In this document: positions 17,387 to 25,679 of the stretch, one piece after another
How positions within the stretch are numbered: position 1 is the first letter of the stretch
Layout of the letters: each line of letters starts with the position of its first letter
Translations under genes and position numbers: made by a program
The notes under the pieces: generated by a model
Databases searched by the model: none
What the model was told of the DNA's origin: nothing
What the model saw: only the letters and a program-made list of their open reading frames with translations
Source of the DNA: Actinoplanes palleronii
GTDB lineage: Bacteria > Actinomycetota > Actinomycetes > Mycobacteriales > Micromonosporaceae
Length of the DNA stretch: 64,000 nucleotides
NCBI RefSeq assembly: GCF_016862315.1
Contig: NZ_BOMS01000045.1
Span: forward strand, 1-64,000
Direction: 5' to 3'

Positions 17387-18583
17387 TCAGCCGAACGGGG
17401 CCTTGGCTGCCGGGGAGCGGCGCCGGACCGCCAGCCCGACCGCCAGCCCCAGGCCCACCGTGCACACCCCGGACAACAGCAGTGTCGTCCGGCCGCCCAG
17501 CACCGCCACCATCGGGCCGCCCAGCAGCGTGCCCACCGACGTCGCCGGAACGGTCAGCGCCGCCCGCGCGGCCAGCACCCGGCTCAATGCCTCCGGTGGC
17601 GTCCCCCGCTGGAACAACGCCGTGGAGATCGCCGTGTACGGCCCGTAGATCAGCCCGCCGAACGCCAGCCCGAGCATCCCCGGCAGCACCGCGTCGGTGA
17701 GCCCGAGAGGCAGCAGCGCCGCACCCCACCCCACGATGATCACGACGACGACATAGGCCGGCGGGAACCGGGACAGCAGCCCGGAACCGAGCGCCCCCAC
17801 CGTCGCGCCGACGCCGAACACCGTCCAGTACAACCCGAGCAGGCCCGCCGAGCCGTGCAACTCCGTCGCCACGTGCACCGGCAGCGCCACTTCCACCGGG
17901 CCGTACAGGAAGAAGAAGATCATGGTGACCACGAGCAGGCCGAGCAGTCGCGGACGGGCCCGGACCAGCTGCCACACCCCGGTGGCCGACTCGGCGGGCG
18001 GCGCGACCTGCTGGGCGCGCCGCGACACCGACCAGGCGGCGACGGCGAGGACCGCGAAGCTGAGCGCGTCCGCGCCGATCACCCAGCCGGGGCCGGCGAG
18101 CCCTGAGACCAGACCGGCGATGGCCGGGCCGACCACGATCGAGGCTTGGGTGAACGTGGACAGCAGCGCGTTGCCGGCCACCCGCTGCTCGTCCGGCAGC
18201 AGCTCGGCGACCAGGGTGTATGCCCCGGCGCTGCCCCAGGCGTGCAGCAGCGAGGAGACCGCCAGCAGCACGACGTAGCCGACCGGGTCGAGGAGGCCGG
18301 TGATCGCGAGGGCGCTGATCGTACCCAAGCAGATGGCTCTCAACGTGGCATCGGTCGCGACCAATCGGGCGGCCCGCAAGCCACGCATGAAGCGGGACAG
18401 CAGGGCCGCGCCGATCGAGGCGGGCAGGGCGTAGGCCGCGACCGCGAGCCCGGTCCACACGCCGGCCTGCCCGGGCGGGGCGATCCGCACCGCCAGCCAG
18501 GCGACCGCGACCAGGCTCATCCCGTCGCCGAGCGCGGAGACCAGCAGGCCCGGCACGACGGGGTGCCGCAGCAGTTCACGCAT
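17387..18583 (-). CDS. MFS transporter
   Basis: A 398-residue membrane protein with about 12 hydrophobic segments and the layout of MFS_3-type drug or metabolite exporters (N-terminus LLRHPVVPGLLVSALGDGMSLVAVAWLAV; second half starting near ARPRLLGLLVVTMIFFFLYGP). Substrate unknown. It runs toward cluster A of the palindromic repeats and begins 18 bp before the end of the upstream membrane protein gene on the same strand, so the two may share a transcript. Confidence 0.9.
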   Translation of the reverse strand: MRELLRHPVVPGLLVSALGDGMSLVAVAWLAVRIAPPGQAGVWTGLAVAAYALPASIGAALLSRFMRGLRAARLVATDATLRAICLGTISALAITGLLDPVGYVVLLAVSSLLHAWGSAGAYTLVAELLPDEQRVAGNALLSTFTQASIVVGPAIAGLVSGLAGPGWVIGADALSFAVLAVAAWSVSRRAQQVAPPAESATGVWQLVRARPRLLGLLVVTMIFFFLYGPVEVALPVHVATELHGSAGLLGLYWTVFGVGATVGALGSGLLSRFPPAYVVVVIIVGWGAALLPLGLTDAVLPGMLGLAFGGLIYGPYTAISTALFQRGTPPEALSRVLAARAALTVPATSVGTLLGGPMVAVLGGRTTLLLSGVCTVGLGLAVGLAVRRRSPAAKAPFG

Positions 18584-18600
18584 CCGCTGATCGTCTCAGC

Positions 18601-19437
18601 TCAGCGGACCTGGAATTCCAGCAGCGAGTAGCCGTATGCGCTGAGCCGCTGCAGGCCGAACACCCGCACGTAGCGGGCGACCCGGTTCTTCGCCGGGATC
18701 GTCACGGTGCCGCCGGTGCCGTCGGCGGTGCCGTAGAGCTTGGTCCAGGTCCTGCCGTCCAGCGACGTCTCGACCCGGTAGCGCACCGCGTAGGAACGTT
18801 CCCAGCTCAGCGTGATCGTGGTCAGCTTCCAGCGGCGTTTCAGGTCGGCGCGCAGCCACTGCTTGTCGGTGAAGGCGCTGGACCAGCGGGTCGCCGGGTC
18901 GCCGTCGCACGCGTATCTCGGCAGCCACGGGTCGCCCTCGACTCCGGAGGCGGTGCAGGTGCCGGCGAGCGCGAGGTTCGTACCGGAGGGGTTGGCTTTT
19001 CCGGTCGGACTCTTGCTGGCGGCCGGAGCCTTGCTCGGCGCCTGCGCCGCCTCGGACGTCTCGGTCGCCTCAGCCGGTTCCGACGTGTCCGTGGGGGACG
19101 GGGGCGCGAGGGTGGTTGCGGTCGGCGTGGGAGTCACGGACGCGTCCGATTTTGATCGGTACGCCACGGCGCCACCCGCCGCGAGCCCCACCACGAGCAG
19201 CCCGACCAGCCAGCCCCGCCCTCGGCGCTTCCGCGCAGGCTCCGGCGCTGGCGGCGGGGGCACCGGAGTCGGTACGGGCAGCACCGGCACCCCGGACGCG
19301 CCAGGCCTCGGTGGCCGTGGCGGCATCCGGGTCAGCCGCAGATTGTCCGCTCGCGACGGCACGCGCCGCTGGTTGTCGAACTCCGCCACCCACGCCCCCT
19401 GATACTCACCTGTGGAGGCATATCTTGGCGTACGCAT
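18601..19437 (-). CDS. Membrane-anchored F5/8 type C (discoidin) domain protein
   Basis: A 278-residue protein. Residues 1-72 are proline- and arginine-rich, residues 76-93 form one transmembrane helix (WLVGLLVVGLAAGGAVAY), residues 98-150 are a Ser/Thr/Pro/Ala linker, and residues 155-278 form a discoidin-like beta domain (ACDGDPATRWSSAFTDKQWL ... YVRVFGLQR). Such domains bind glycans at the cell surface. The N-terminal region could be the remnant of a signalling protein. A Met at residue 38 is an alternative start. Confidence 0.8.
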   Translation of the reverse strand: MRTPRYASTGEYQGAWVAEFDNQRRVPSRADNLRLTRMPPRPPRPGASGVPVLPVPTPVPPPPAPEPARKRRGRGWLVGLLVVGLAAGGAVAYRSKSDASVTPTPTATTLAPPSPTDTSEPAEATETSEAAQAPSKAPAASKSPTGKANPSGTNLALAGTCTASGVEGDPWLPRYACDGDPATRWSSAFTDKQWLRADLKRRWKLTTITLSWERSYAVRYRVETSLDGRTWTKLYGTADGTGGTVTIPAKNRVARYVRVFGLQRLSAYGYSLLEFQVR

Positions 19438-19481
19438 CGCCCGGTTCCGGAACCGGGCGATACTTATCGGTCAATGGCAGG

Positions 19482-21218
19482 TCAGGCGGCCAGGGGGGTC
19501 GACAGCGACGCCAGCAGATCCTCCGGGTGCACCGGCCGGCACAGGTGGTAGCCCTGACCCAGATCGCAGCCGAGCAACCGCATGGCGTTGCGCTGCGCCT
19601 CGGTCTCGATCCCCTCGATCACGGTCCGCAGCCGCAGCGTGCGGGCCAGCTCGACGATGGTCCGGATCACCGCGAGGTCCGCGGTGGTCGGTTGCCCCTT
19701 GCTGATGAACGCCCGGTCGATCTTCAACTCGTCGACCGGCAGCCGCTGCAGGTACGACAGCGACGAGTACCCGGTCCCGAAGTCGTCGATGGACACGTCC
19801 ACCCCGAGGTCCTGCAGGTCGCGCAGGCAGGCGATCGCCGTGCGCGGGTCGCTCATCAGCACCGACTCGGTCAGTTCCAGGGTGACCGCCTGCGGTGGCA
19901 GCCGGGTGTCGTTGAGCATCCGCTCCACGTCCGAGGCGAACTGCGGGTCGGTCAACTGCCGCCCGGACACGTTCACGTTGATCCCGAGGTCCGGCCGGAT
20001 CCGCCGCCACAGCGCGGCCTGACGTCCCGCGGTGTTCAGCACCCACCGCCCGAGGTCGCTGATCAGGCCGGTCTCCTCGGCCATCGGCACGAAGTCGGCG
20101 GGGGAGACGTAGCCGCGTTCCGGGTTCTGCCAGCGGACCAGCGCCTCGACCCCGACCGGCTCGCCGGTGTCCAGGGAGATCAGCGGCTGGTACTGCAGCC
20201 GGAACTCGCCGAGCGTGAGCGCCCGCTGCAGGTCGCCGTTGAGGGTCAGCCGGGCCAGCGCCTCGGCGTGCATCTGCGGCTCGAACAGCACGACCCGGCC
20301 CGGGCCCTCCTGCTTGGCCCGGTACATCGCCACGTCCGCGTTGCCCAGCACCTCGCCCGGCGCCGGACCGGGACCGGCCGCGATGCCGATGCTGGCGCCG
20401 ATGAACACCTCCTGGCCGCCGACCACGAACGGCTGCTTGATCGCGTCGATCAGCCGCTGCGCGACCGGGACCGCCTGGTCGGCCGGGCACGTGTCGAGCA
20501 GGATGGCGAACTCGTCGCCGCCGATCCGGGCCGCCGTGTCGGCCGGGCGCAGGCAGGCGCGGACCCGTCCGGCGACCAGGCCGAGCAGTTCGTCGCCGGC
20601 CCGGTGCCCGAGGCTGTCGTTGACCGCCTTGAACCGGTCCAGGTCGATGAAGAGCACGCTGGTCGGGTCGTCGCCGGCGAGCTTCTCGGCGAGCATCTCC
20701 AGGAACAGCACCCGGGTCGGCAGGCCGGTCAGCGAGTCGTGCCGGGCCTCGCGCAACGAGTCGATCAGGGCGAGGCGTTCGGTGGCCTCCCGTTCGCGTT
20801 CCTCGCGCAGCCGCCGCTCGGCGGTGAGCAGACCGATGTTGGCCAGGGCCAGCCCGATGGTCTGCGCCATCGCCTGCAGCAGCTGGCGCTCCTCCGGGTC
20901 GAGAGGATCGCCGGCCCGGGCGACCAGCAGCGCCCCGTTCGGGTCGCCGCTGAACCGGGCGCTCGTCACGTGCAGCTCGTCCAGTCCGGGCACGGTCAGC
21001 GTGGCCGGGCGCTGGTCGCCGGCCAACAGGGTGTCGAGCTGCTCCCGGCCCAGGCCCCAGGCGACCTGGACCCGGCCGTCGCGCAGCACCGCGCCGATCT
21101 CGGTCTCCAGCACCTCGGCGGCCCGTTCGACGGCGACCATGACGGCGGAGAGCTCCTCCTGCGGCCCGCAGACCGCGGCGAAGAACTCGGTGAGCTGATG
21201 GGTGGTCCAGTGGTTCAT
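19482..21218 (-). CDS. Bifunctional diguanylate cyclase/phosphodiesterase (GAF-like, GGDEF, EAL)
   Basis: A 578-residue cyclic-di-GMP enzyme. The N-terminal 145 residues look like a GAF sensor. The cyclase domain has an intact GGDEF at 233-237 and an RxxD inhibitory site at 224-227, five residues before it. The EAL domain begins with EAL at 358-360 and contains the IDDFGTGYSS active-site loop. Both active sites look complete, so it may make and degrade c-di-GMP. No transmembrane helix is seen, so it is cytoplasmic. The FIST-domain gene upstream on the same strand may feed the same pathway. Confidence 0.95.
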   Translation of the reverse strand: MNHWTTHQLTEFFAAVCGPQEELSAVMVAVERAAEVLETEIGAVLRDGRVQVAWGLGREQLDTLLAGDQRPATLTVPGLDELHVTSARFSGDPNGALLVARAGDPLDPEERQLLQAMAQTIGLALANIGLLTAERRLREEREREATERLALIDSLREARHDSLTGLPTRVLFLEMLAEKLAGDDPTSVLFIDLDRFKAVNDSLGHRAGDELLGLVAGRVRACLRPADTAARIGGDEFAILLDTCPADQAVPVAQRLIDAIKQPFVVGGQEVFIGASIGIAAGPGPAPGEVLGNADVAMYRAKQEGPGRVVLFEPQMHAEALARLTLNGDLQRALTLGEFRLQYQPLISLDTGEPVGVEALVRWQNPERGYVSPADFVPMAEETGLISDLGRWVLNTAGRQAALWRRIRPDLGINVNVSGRQLTDPQFASDVERMLNDTRLPPQAVTLELTESVLMSDPRTAIACLRDLQDLGVDVSIDDFGTGYSSLSYLQRLPVDELKIDRAFISKGQPTTADLAVIRTIVELARTLRLRTVIEGIETEAQRNAMRLLGCDLGQGYHLCRPVHPEDLLASLSTPLAA

Positions 21219-21264
21219 GCCGCTTCCCCCGCTTTTTCCTCGCGCCGGTTCAATGGGGGCGCCC

Positions 21265-22473
21265 TCAGGCCAATGCCAGCGTGACGAGCGTGAAGTGGTG
21301 CATGCCGAGCGCGCCGCGGACCCGGGCGATCTCGCCGGTGCTGTAGAAGCCGCCGTACGGCACCCCGTCGAGCCGCTTGCCGAACTCGGCGTTCTCCTGC
21401 TCCACCCCGGCCGGGCCCAGCTTGATCCACCGGCCGGCGCAGTCGAAGACCAGCATGCCCAGCGCGGGCGCGCCGCCGAGCGCGTCGAGCGCCTGCCCGG
21501 ACGCGTCGGCCGCCCCGTTGATCAGTGACTCCTGATCCGTCTCCATCAGCCAGATCAGGGCGCCCTGCGGCACGTCGGCGAGGCAGAACAGCGACCTGTC
21601 GCCCCGGTCCCCGTCGTGGATCACCCGGATGTCCTCACCGCTGCGCCGGGACAGCCCCAGCGGATGGTGGAACGCCAGGTCCCGGAACGCGGTGATGTCG
21701 TCGAGCGCCGAGTCGTCGACACCGAGCCGGCGCAGGAACACGTCGAGGGCCGGCTCGCCGTCGAGCTCCAGGATCCGCCCGCCGTTGCTGCTGGTGACGA
21801 CGAGGGCGTCACCCTCCTTGCGCCAGCCGTGCGCGATGCCGACGCCCATCGGCCCGTCCGACCCGATCGCGATCCCGATCACCGCGTCCGACATGATCTC
21901 CACGCCGTCGCGGCCGCCGTGGAACTGGTAGGTGCGCACGTAGGTCAGGTCGTCGCCGGCGTACCCGCCGACCAGCGGGATCGCGGCACCGACCACCGAG
22001 AACGCGCCCCGGACGATCTCGTGCTGGGTTCCGGTCAGCCCGTCGCCGATCATCAGCAGCGCCTTGTGCTCGCCGTCGAGGCCGGCCAGGCAGGCCGCTG
22101 CTTCGGCGCCGGCTTCGCGGAGGCGACCGGTCACTGCACGAGCGATTTTCGTACGCACGGTGAAGCCCGCCCCGCCCCACGCCGTGATCGCGACCCCGGC
22201 CCGGCTGACCCGGCCGTCGGCGAGCTGCCCCGACGTGGTGCAGCCGACGATCACGGTGTCCGCGCCGGCCTGGGCCCGCAGCGCGTCGAACAGCTCCGGC
22301 ACGTGGTACCCGACGGAGCAGAACACGAACACCACGGCCGCGTCCCGCCCGGCCAGCGCCGCACCGGCCGCCTCGGCACCGGCGGCGGCGGGGTCGGTCA
22401 GGGTGCTGTGGCCGGTGCCGAACCAGCGGGTGGCCGTCCCGGTGCTGCTGACGTGACTCATGCCCGTGGTCAT
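21265..22473 (-). CDS. FIST domain signal-sensing protein
   Basis: A 402-residue protein with an N-terminal FIST domain (VFVFCSVGYHVPELFDALRAQAGADTVIVGCTTSGQLADG) and a C-terminal FIST_C domain (GRWIKLGPAGVEQENAEF...GFYSTGEIARV). FIST proteins are proposed small-molecule sensors often paired with GGDEF/EAL, kinase or chemotaxis modules. The GGDEF-EAL gene follows 46 bp downstream on the same strand, which fits. The ATG at 22473 or 22461 is the start; the longer frame lies antisense to the VOC gene. Confidence 0.9.
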   Translation of the reverse strand: MTTGMSHVSSTGTATRWFGTGHSTLTDPAAAGAEAAGAALAGRDAAVVFVFCSVGYHVPELFDALRAQAGADTVIVGCTTSGQLADGRVSRAGVAITAWGGAGFTVRTKIARAVTGRLREAGAEAAACLAGLDGEHKALLMIGDGLTGTQHEIVRGAFSVVGAAIPLVGGYAGDDLTYVRTYQFHGGRDGVEIMSDAVIGIAIGSDGPMGVGIAHGWRKEGDALVVTSSNGGRILELDGEPALDVFLRRLGVDDSALDDITAFRDLAFHHPLGLSRRSGEDIRVIHDGDRGDRSLFCLADVPQGALIWLMETDQESLINGAADASGQALDALGGAPALGMLVFDCAGRWIKLGPAGVEQENAEFGKRLDGVPYGGFYSTGEIARVRGALGMHHFTLVTLALA

Positions 22474-22543
22474 CGGCCGCCGACCCGCCGAGTTGAGCTC
22501 CGACGCCGCGATCGGCCCCGCATCGACCGCTATCGTGCGACGG

Positions 22544-22921
22544 GTGACCGCCTTCATCCGCAACGTCTCGTTCGACGCCGCCGACCCGTATGTGCTCGCG
22601 GTCTTCTGGAGTGAGGTGGTCGGGCATCCGGTGCACCCGGACTGTGCGCCCGGCGACCACGAGGTGGTCATCGAGCCGCCCGGCGGGCCGCGCCTCTACT
22701 TCCAGGCGGTGCTGGAGTCGAAATCGGTCAAGAACCGGGTGCACGTCTGCCTGCAGCCGGCCGACCTGTCCCGGGACGCCGAGATCGACCGGCTGCTCGC
22801 GGCCGGCGCGACCCTGTTCGCCGACCACCGCACCCCGGACGGCGCCGGCTGGGCGGTCCTGCAGGACCCGGCCGGCAACGAGTTCTGCGTGACCCGCGCC
22901 GACTCCGAACGCCACCCGTGA
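22544..22921 (+). CDS. VOC family protein (glyoxalase-like)
   Basis: A 125-residue protein with the beta-alpha-beta-beta-beta repeat of the vicinal oxygen chelate fold (TAFIRNVSFDAADPYVLAVFWSEVVG ... VLQDPAGNEFCV). The GTG at 22544 was chosen because the upstream frame reads through the FIST promoter. Actinobacterial members of this glyoxalase-like subfamily are abundant and mostly without known substrate. It diverges from the FIST gene. Confidence 0.88.
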   Translation: MTAFIRNVSFDAADPYVLAVFWSEVVGHPVHPDCAPGDHEVVIEPPGGPRLYFQAVLESKSVKNRVHVCLQPADLSRDAEIDRLLAAGATLFADHRTPDGAGWAVLQDPAGNEFCVTRADSERHP

Positions 22922-23281
22922 CCCGGCGCCCCCGCCGGGCGCCACCCGTGATCCGGCGCCCCCGCCGGGTCCCACGCTTGACCCGCGCTGGCGCTGAACC
23001 CCGCGCCTGACCTGCGGGCGGACGGCCGCGACGCGCGTCACCGTCCTCGGCTGGTTGTCAGGGGTGCCTCCGGCCTCTCGAGACACCCCTGACAACCAGC
23101 CGACTGCCGTGAGCTGGCTGCCAGCGGTGTCTCCGGCGTGCGGAGGCACCCCTGACGGCCAGCCGGGGATCCGCGGCTGGTGCCGGCGGTGGTGTCGGCG
23201 GGGTTGAGGCTGCCGTGCGGGCCAGCTGGAGTGGGGACGGCGTTGCTGTCCGGGTTTGATCGTGGTCGATAGGCTGCGGGG
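22922..23281. other. 360-bp non-coding gap with repeats
   Basis: Directly after the VOC gene, the segment GCCACCCGTGA plus a CCGGCGCCCCCGCCGG palindrome occurs twice in slightly different form (about 22909-22969), the first copy overlapping the stop codon. Cluster B of the 55-bp stem-loops follows at 23048-23228. The last 50 bases hold the promoter of the next gene. No gene seen. Confidence 0.6.
23048..23228. repeat. Stem-loop repeats of the 55-bp family (cluster B)
   Basis: The unit at 23048-23102 is the best of the family. Its arm CGGCTGGTTGTCAGGGGTG (23048-23066) is perfectly complementary to 23084-23102, and one more flanking base pairs, giving 20 bp with a 17-base loop. A second unit at 23112-23165 has a few mismatches. 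A third (23174-23228) keeps only the outer arms. Confidence 0.9.
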
Positions 23282-24028
23282 GTGTCTGCTCGTGCTGCTG
23301 CGCTCTGGGCCATCCCGTTCGCGATCGTGGGTCTGCTGCTGCGGGTGGCCGCCCACCTGACCGACTTCACCCTGCTGGTCGATCCGTTTCCGGCCGGGAT
23401 TCTGCTGGAGCTGCTGGCGTTCGGGCTCAGCGTCGGGCTGCCGCTGGCCGCCTACCTCCTGCTGACCCGCCGGGACCGGGTGGCGCCCGCGACCTGGGTG
23501 CTCGACCCGGCCGGACGCCGGATCGTCGCCGGGCTCGCGCCGCGGCCGGCCGGGCTGACGCTGATCGGCGTCGCGCTCTGGGCGCCCCTGGTCCTGGACA
23601 CCGAACGGGTGGCGGGCGAGAGCTACCGGCAGTTCGCCGGGTTCGACCCGCTGGCCGTGGTCAGCCTGATCGGCGCCGCGCTGCTGTTCACCGCGCTCGC
23701 GGTCTCCGTGGCGACCGGCCGGCCGTGGGTGGCGCTGGACCGGGACGGCATCGTCCGGCAGGACCTGTTCCGGCGGGACCGGGTCGGCTGGGACGAGCTG
23801 ACCGCGGACCAGCCGACGTGGTGGACCCGGCTGCGGACCAGGGCGCTGCAGGTCGGCCGGATCAAGCTGCCGGTCTCGTCGCTGCACATCGACCCGACCC
23901 TGATGGCCTTCACGATCCGCAACTACCGCCGGGTGCCCGAGCTCCGCGAGCAGATCGGCACCGCCGAGAGCCTGGCGCTGCTGCACGATGCGTACCGCAG
24001 CAGTTTTGTTGATACACTTGCACCATGA
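23282..24028 (+). CDS. Membrane protein with C-terminal PH-like domain, unknown function
   Basis: A 248-residue protein with a GTG start. About four transmembrane helices lie within the first 150 residues, followed by a soluble part (WVALDRDGIVRQDLFRRDRVGWDELTAD) that resembles bacterial PH-like membrane-associated domains. I do not recognise a named family. Its stop overlaps the next start (ATGA), so it is coupled with the hydrolase. Confidence 0.75.
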   Translation: MSARAAALWAIPFAIVGLLLRVAAHLTDFTLLVDPFPAGILLELLAFGLSVGLPLAAYLLLTRRDRVAPATWVLDPAGRRIVAGLAPRPAGLTLIGVALWAPLVLDTERVAGESYRQFAGFDPLAVVSLIGAALLFTALAVSVATGRPWVALDRDGIVRQDLFRRDRVGWDELTADQPTWWTRLRTRALQVGRIKLPVSSLHIDPTLMAFTIRNYRRVPELREQIGTAESLALLHDAYRSSFVDTLAP

Positions 24029-24918
24029 AGAACGTTGACGGCATCAGCGCCTTCACCACCGACGAGGCCGAGCGTCGCTTCGCCGCGGCCTATCGGCAGG
24101 GGTTCGCCGACCTCTGGCCGGAGCCGGCCGTGCCCATCCCGGTCGCCACCAGTTATGGCGAGGCGGTCGCCTATCGTCTCGGCCCGGCCGAGGGGGTGCC
24201 GATCGTGCTCCTGCCCGGCTCGGGTGGCAACGCGCTGACCTGGTATCGCTATGTCGAGGCGCTCGCCGACCGGCATCCGGTGATCGCGCTCGACCCGATC
24301 GGCGAGCCCGGCGGCGCGACGCAGACCCGGCCGATCCGCGACGCCGGCGACGTGGCGGCCGCGCTCGAGGAGACCCTGGCCGGGCTCGGCGTCGAGCGCG
24401 CCCACCTGGTCGGCATGTCCTATGGCGGCTGGGCACTGCTGCGCCACGAGCTGGCCTTCCCGGGGCGCGCGGCGAGCCTGACCCTGCTCGATCCGGGCGG
24501 TCTCGGCCGCCTCGGCGCGCGGTTCTGGATCTGGTTGGTGGGCGGTGCGGTCGCCGGTCTCACTCCCGGCCCGCTGAGGCGGCGGCTTTCCCATCTCGTA
24601 CGCAACGCGGTGCTCCGTGACGACGCCCTGATGGTGTTCCTGCCCCTGATCATGAAGTTCCGCCGCCGTCAGCCGATGCCGGACGCGCTGACCGACGCGG
24701 ATCTCGCGGCGCTCACCGTGCCGACGCTGATCATGATGGGGGAGCACAGCGCGCTCTACCGTCCCGAGGCGGTCGCCGAGCGGCTGCGGCGTGTCCTGCC
24801 CGCCGCCCGGGTGGAGATCGTGCCGGGCGCGTCGCACGACCTGCCGGCGCACTCGCCCTACGTGGTCGCGGCCCGGATAGCCGAGATGGTTTCGCCTGCT
24901 CAGCGCCGGGGTAATTGA
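24025..24918 (+). CDS. Alpha/beta hydrolase
   Basis: A 297-residue hydrolase. The oxyanion region LLPGSGGNALTW, the nucleophile elbow GMSYGGWA (Ser) and the late His in PGASHDLPAHSPYV fit the fold, and the acid is probably in the LIMMGEHSALY strand region. It resembles proline-iminopeptidase or haloalkane-dehalogenase-like actinobacterial hydrolases of unknown substrate. The ATG overlaps the stop of the membrane protein gene. Confidence 0.9.
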   Translation: MKNVDGISAFTTDEAERRFAAAYRQGFADLWPEPAVPIPVATSYGEAVAYRLGPAEGVPIVLLPGSGGNALTWYRYVEALADRHPVIALDPIGEPGGATQTRPIRDAGDVAAALEETLAGLGVERAHLVGMSYGGWALLRHELAFPGRAASLTLLDPGGLGRLGARFWIWLVGGAVAGLTPGPLRRRLSHLVRNAVLRDDALMVFLPLIMKFRRRQPMPDALTDADLAALTVPTLIMMGEHSALYRPEAVAERLRRVLPAARVEIVPGASHDLPAHSPYVVAARIAEMVSPAQRRGN

Positions 24919-24990
24919 TCACCATACCTCCGGTTTGGGACGACACTGCGGCATCGCCGTGTCGTGTCGGCCCGTCCCGCGGAGGTAACA

Positions 24991-25377
24991 ATGCACAGCA
25001 TGGTTCCGCTCGCCCTGATGGCGACGACGATCGGGTTCGCACCGACCGCCCAGGTGTACGACGCACGGATCTACGACCGGGACAGCCGGCTGCTCGCCGA
25101 AGCGCGCTTCGACGCCGCCGGTGACACGTTCACGGTGACGAAGCGGTCCGCCGACGGCGGCCGGGCCTATCTGGAGTTCCGCTACGTCCGCGTGGACGGC
25201 ACGGTGCAGACCGGCAGGCATCAGGGCCCGGCCACGGCCGACGCGAGTGTCAGTTTCGGTCACGATTTCGGCGAGGGCCGCCGGCTCACGTTCCGGGTGT
25301 GTGTCACCGAGGAGCACGGCTTCAACCCGTGCAGCGGCACAGCCGACGGCGAGAACTGGACCGTCGCCTACGCCTGA
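24991..25377 (+). CDS. Small secreted protein
   Basis: A 128-residue protein starting at ATG 24991 after a perfect GGAGG at 24981-24985. A short signal peptide (MHSMVPLALMATTIGFAPTA) precedes a beta-rich mature part with two Cys close to the end (RVCVTEEHGFNPCSG), likely one disulphide. I recognise no named domain; similar small secreted proteins are frequent in actinomycetes. Confidence 0.8.
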   Translation: MHSMVPLALMATTIGFAPTAQVYDARIYDRDSRLLAEARFDAAGDTFTVTKRSADGGRAYLEFRYVRVDGTVQTGRHQGPATADASVSFGHDFGEGRRLTFRVCVTEEHGFNPCSGTADGENWTVAYA

Positions 25378-25679
25378 CCAGCGGGGGTGCCCATGCGACC
25401 GGCCGGGCCCGCGCGGGCCGTGCTCCGTGTGACTGGCCTGGCCGCGCCTGGCCGCGCCTGGCCGCGCCTGGCCGCGCCTGGCCGCGCCTGGCCGCGCCTG
25501 GCCGCGCCGGGCCCCGCCGCGCCGCGCCGGCCCCGCCTGGCCGACCCGCAGCCAGGGGCCGGGCAGGTCGTTCGTCACCGGGCCAGAACGGTCCGGCCGG
25601 CCGCGCCCGGCAGCCGGTCTCCGTCCGGGCCGGTCTCCGTTGGTCCCATCCGCGCATTCGGGCAGCTCGCGGCCGTCGC
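25378..25679. other. 302-bp non-coding gap with a 10-bp tandem repeat
   Basis: This lies between convergent genes. It contains the GCCGCGCCTG array (25441-25510) and degenerate GCC-rich sequence on both sides. Open frames across it translate into Ala/Pro/Arg/Trp repeats and are rejected. Confidence 0.65.
25441..25510. repeat. 10-bp tandem repeat, six perfect copies plus one
   Basis: GCCGCGCCTG is repeated six times without change from 25441 to 25500 and once more with one difference at 25501-25510. Perfect identity suggests recent expansion by slippage. It lies in the gap between the secreted protein gene and the sigma-factor gene. Confidence 0.95.

Noticed and set aside
19116..21284. 722-codon plus-strand frame
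   Set aside because: It is antisense to the GGDEF-EAL gene, whose motifs are intact.
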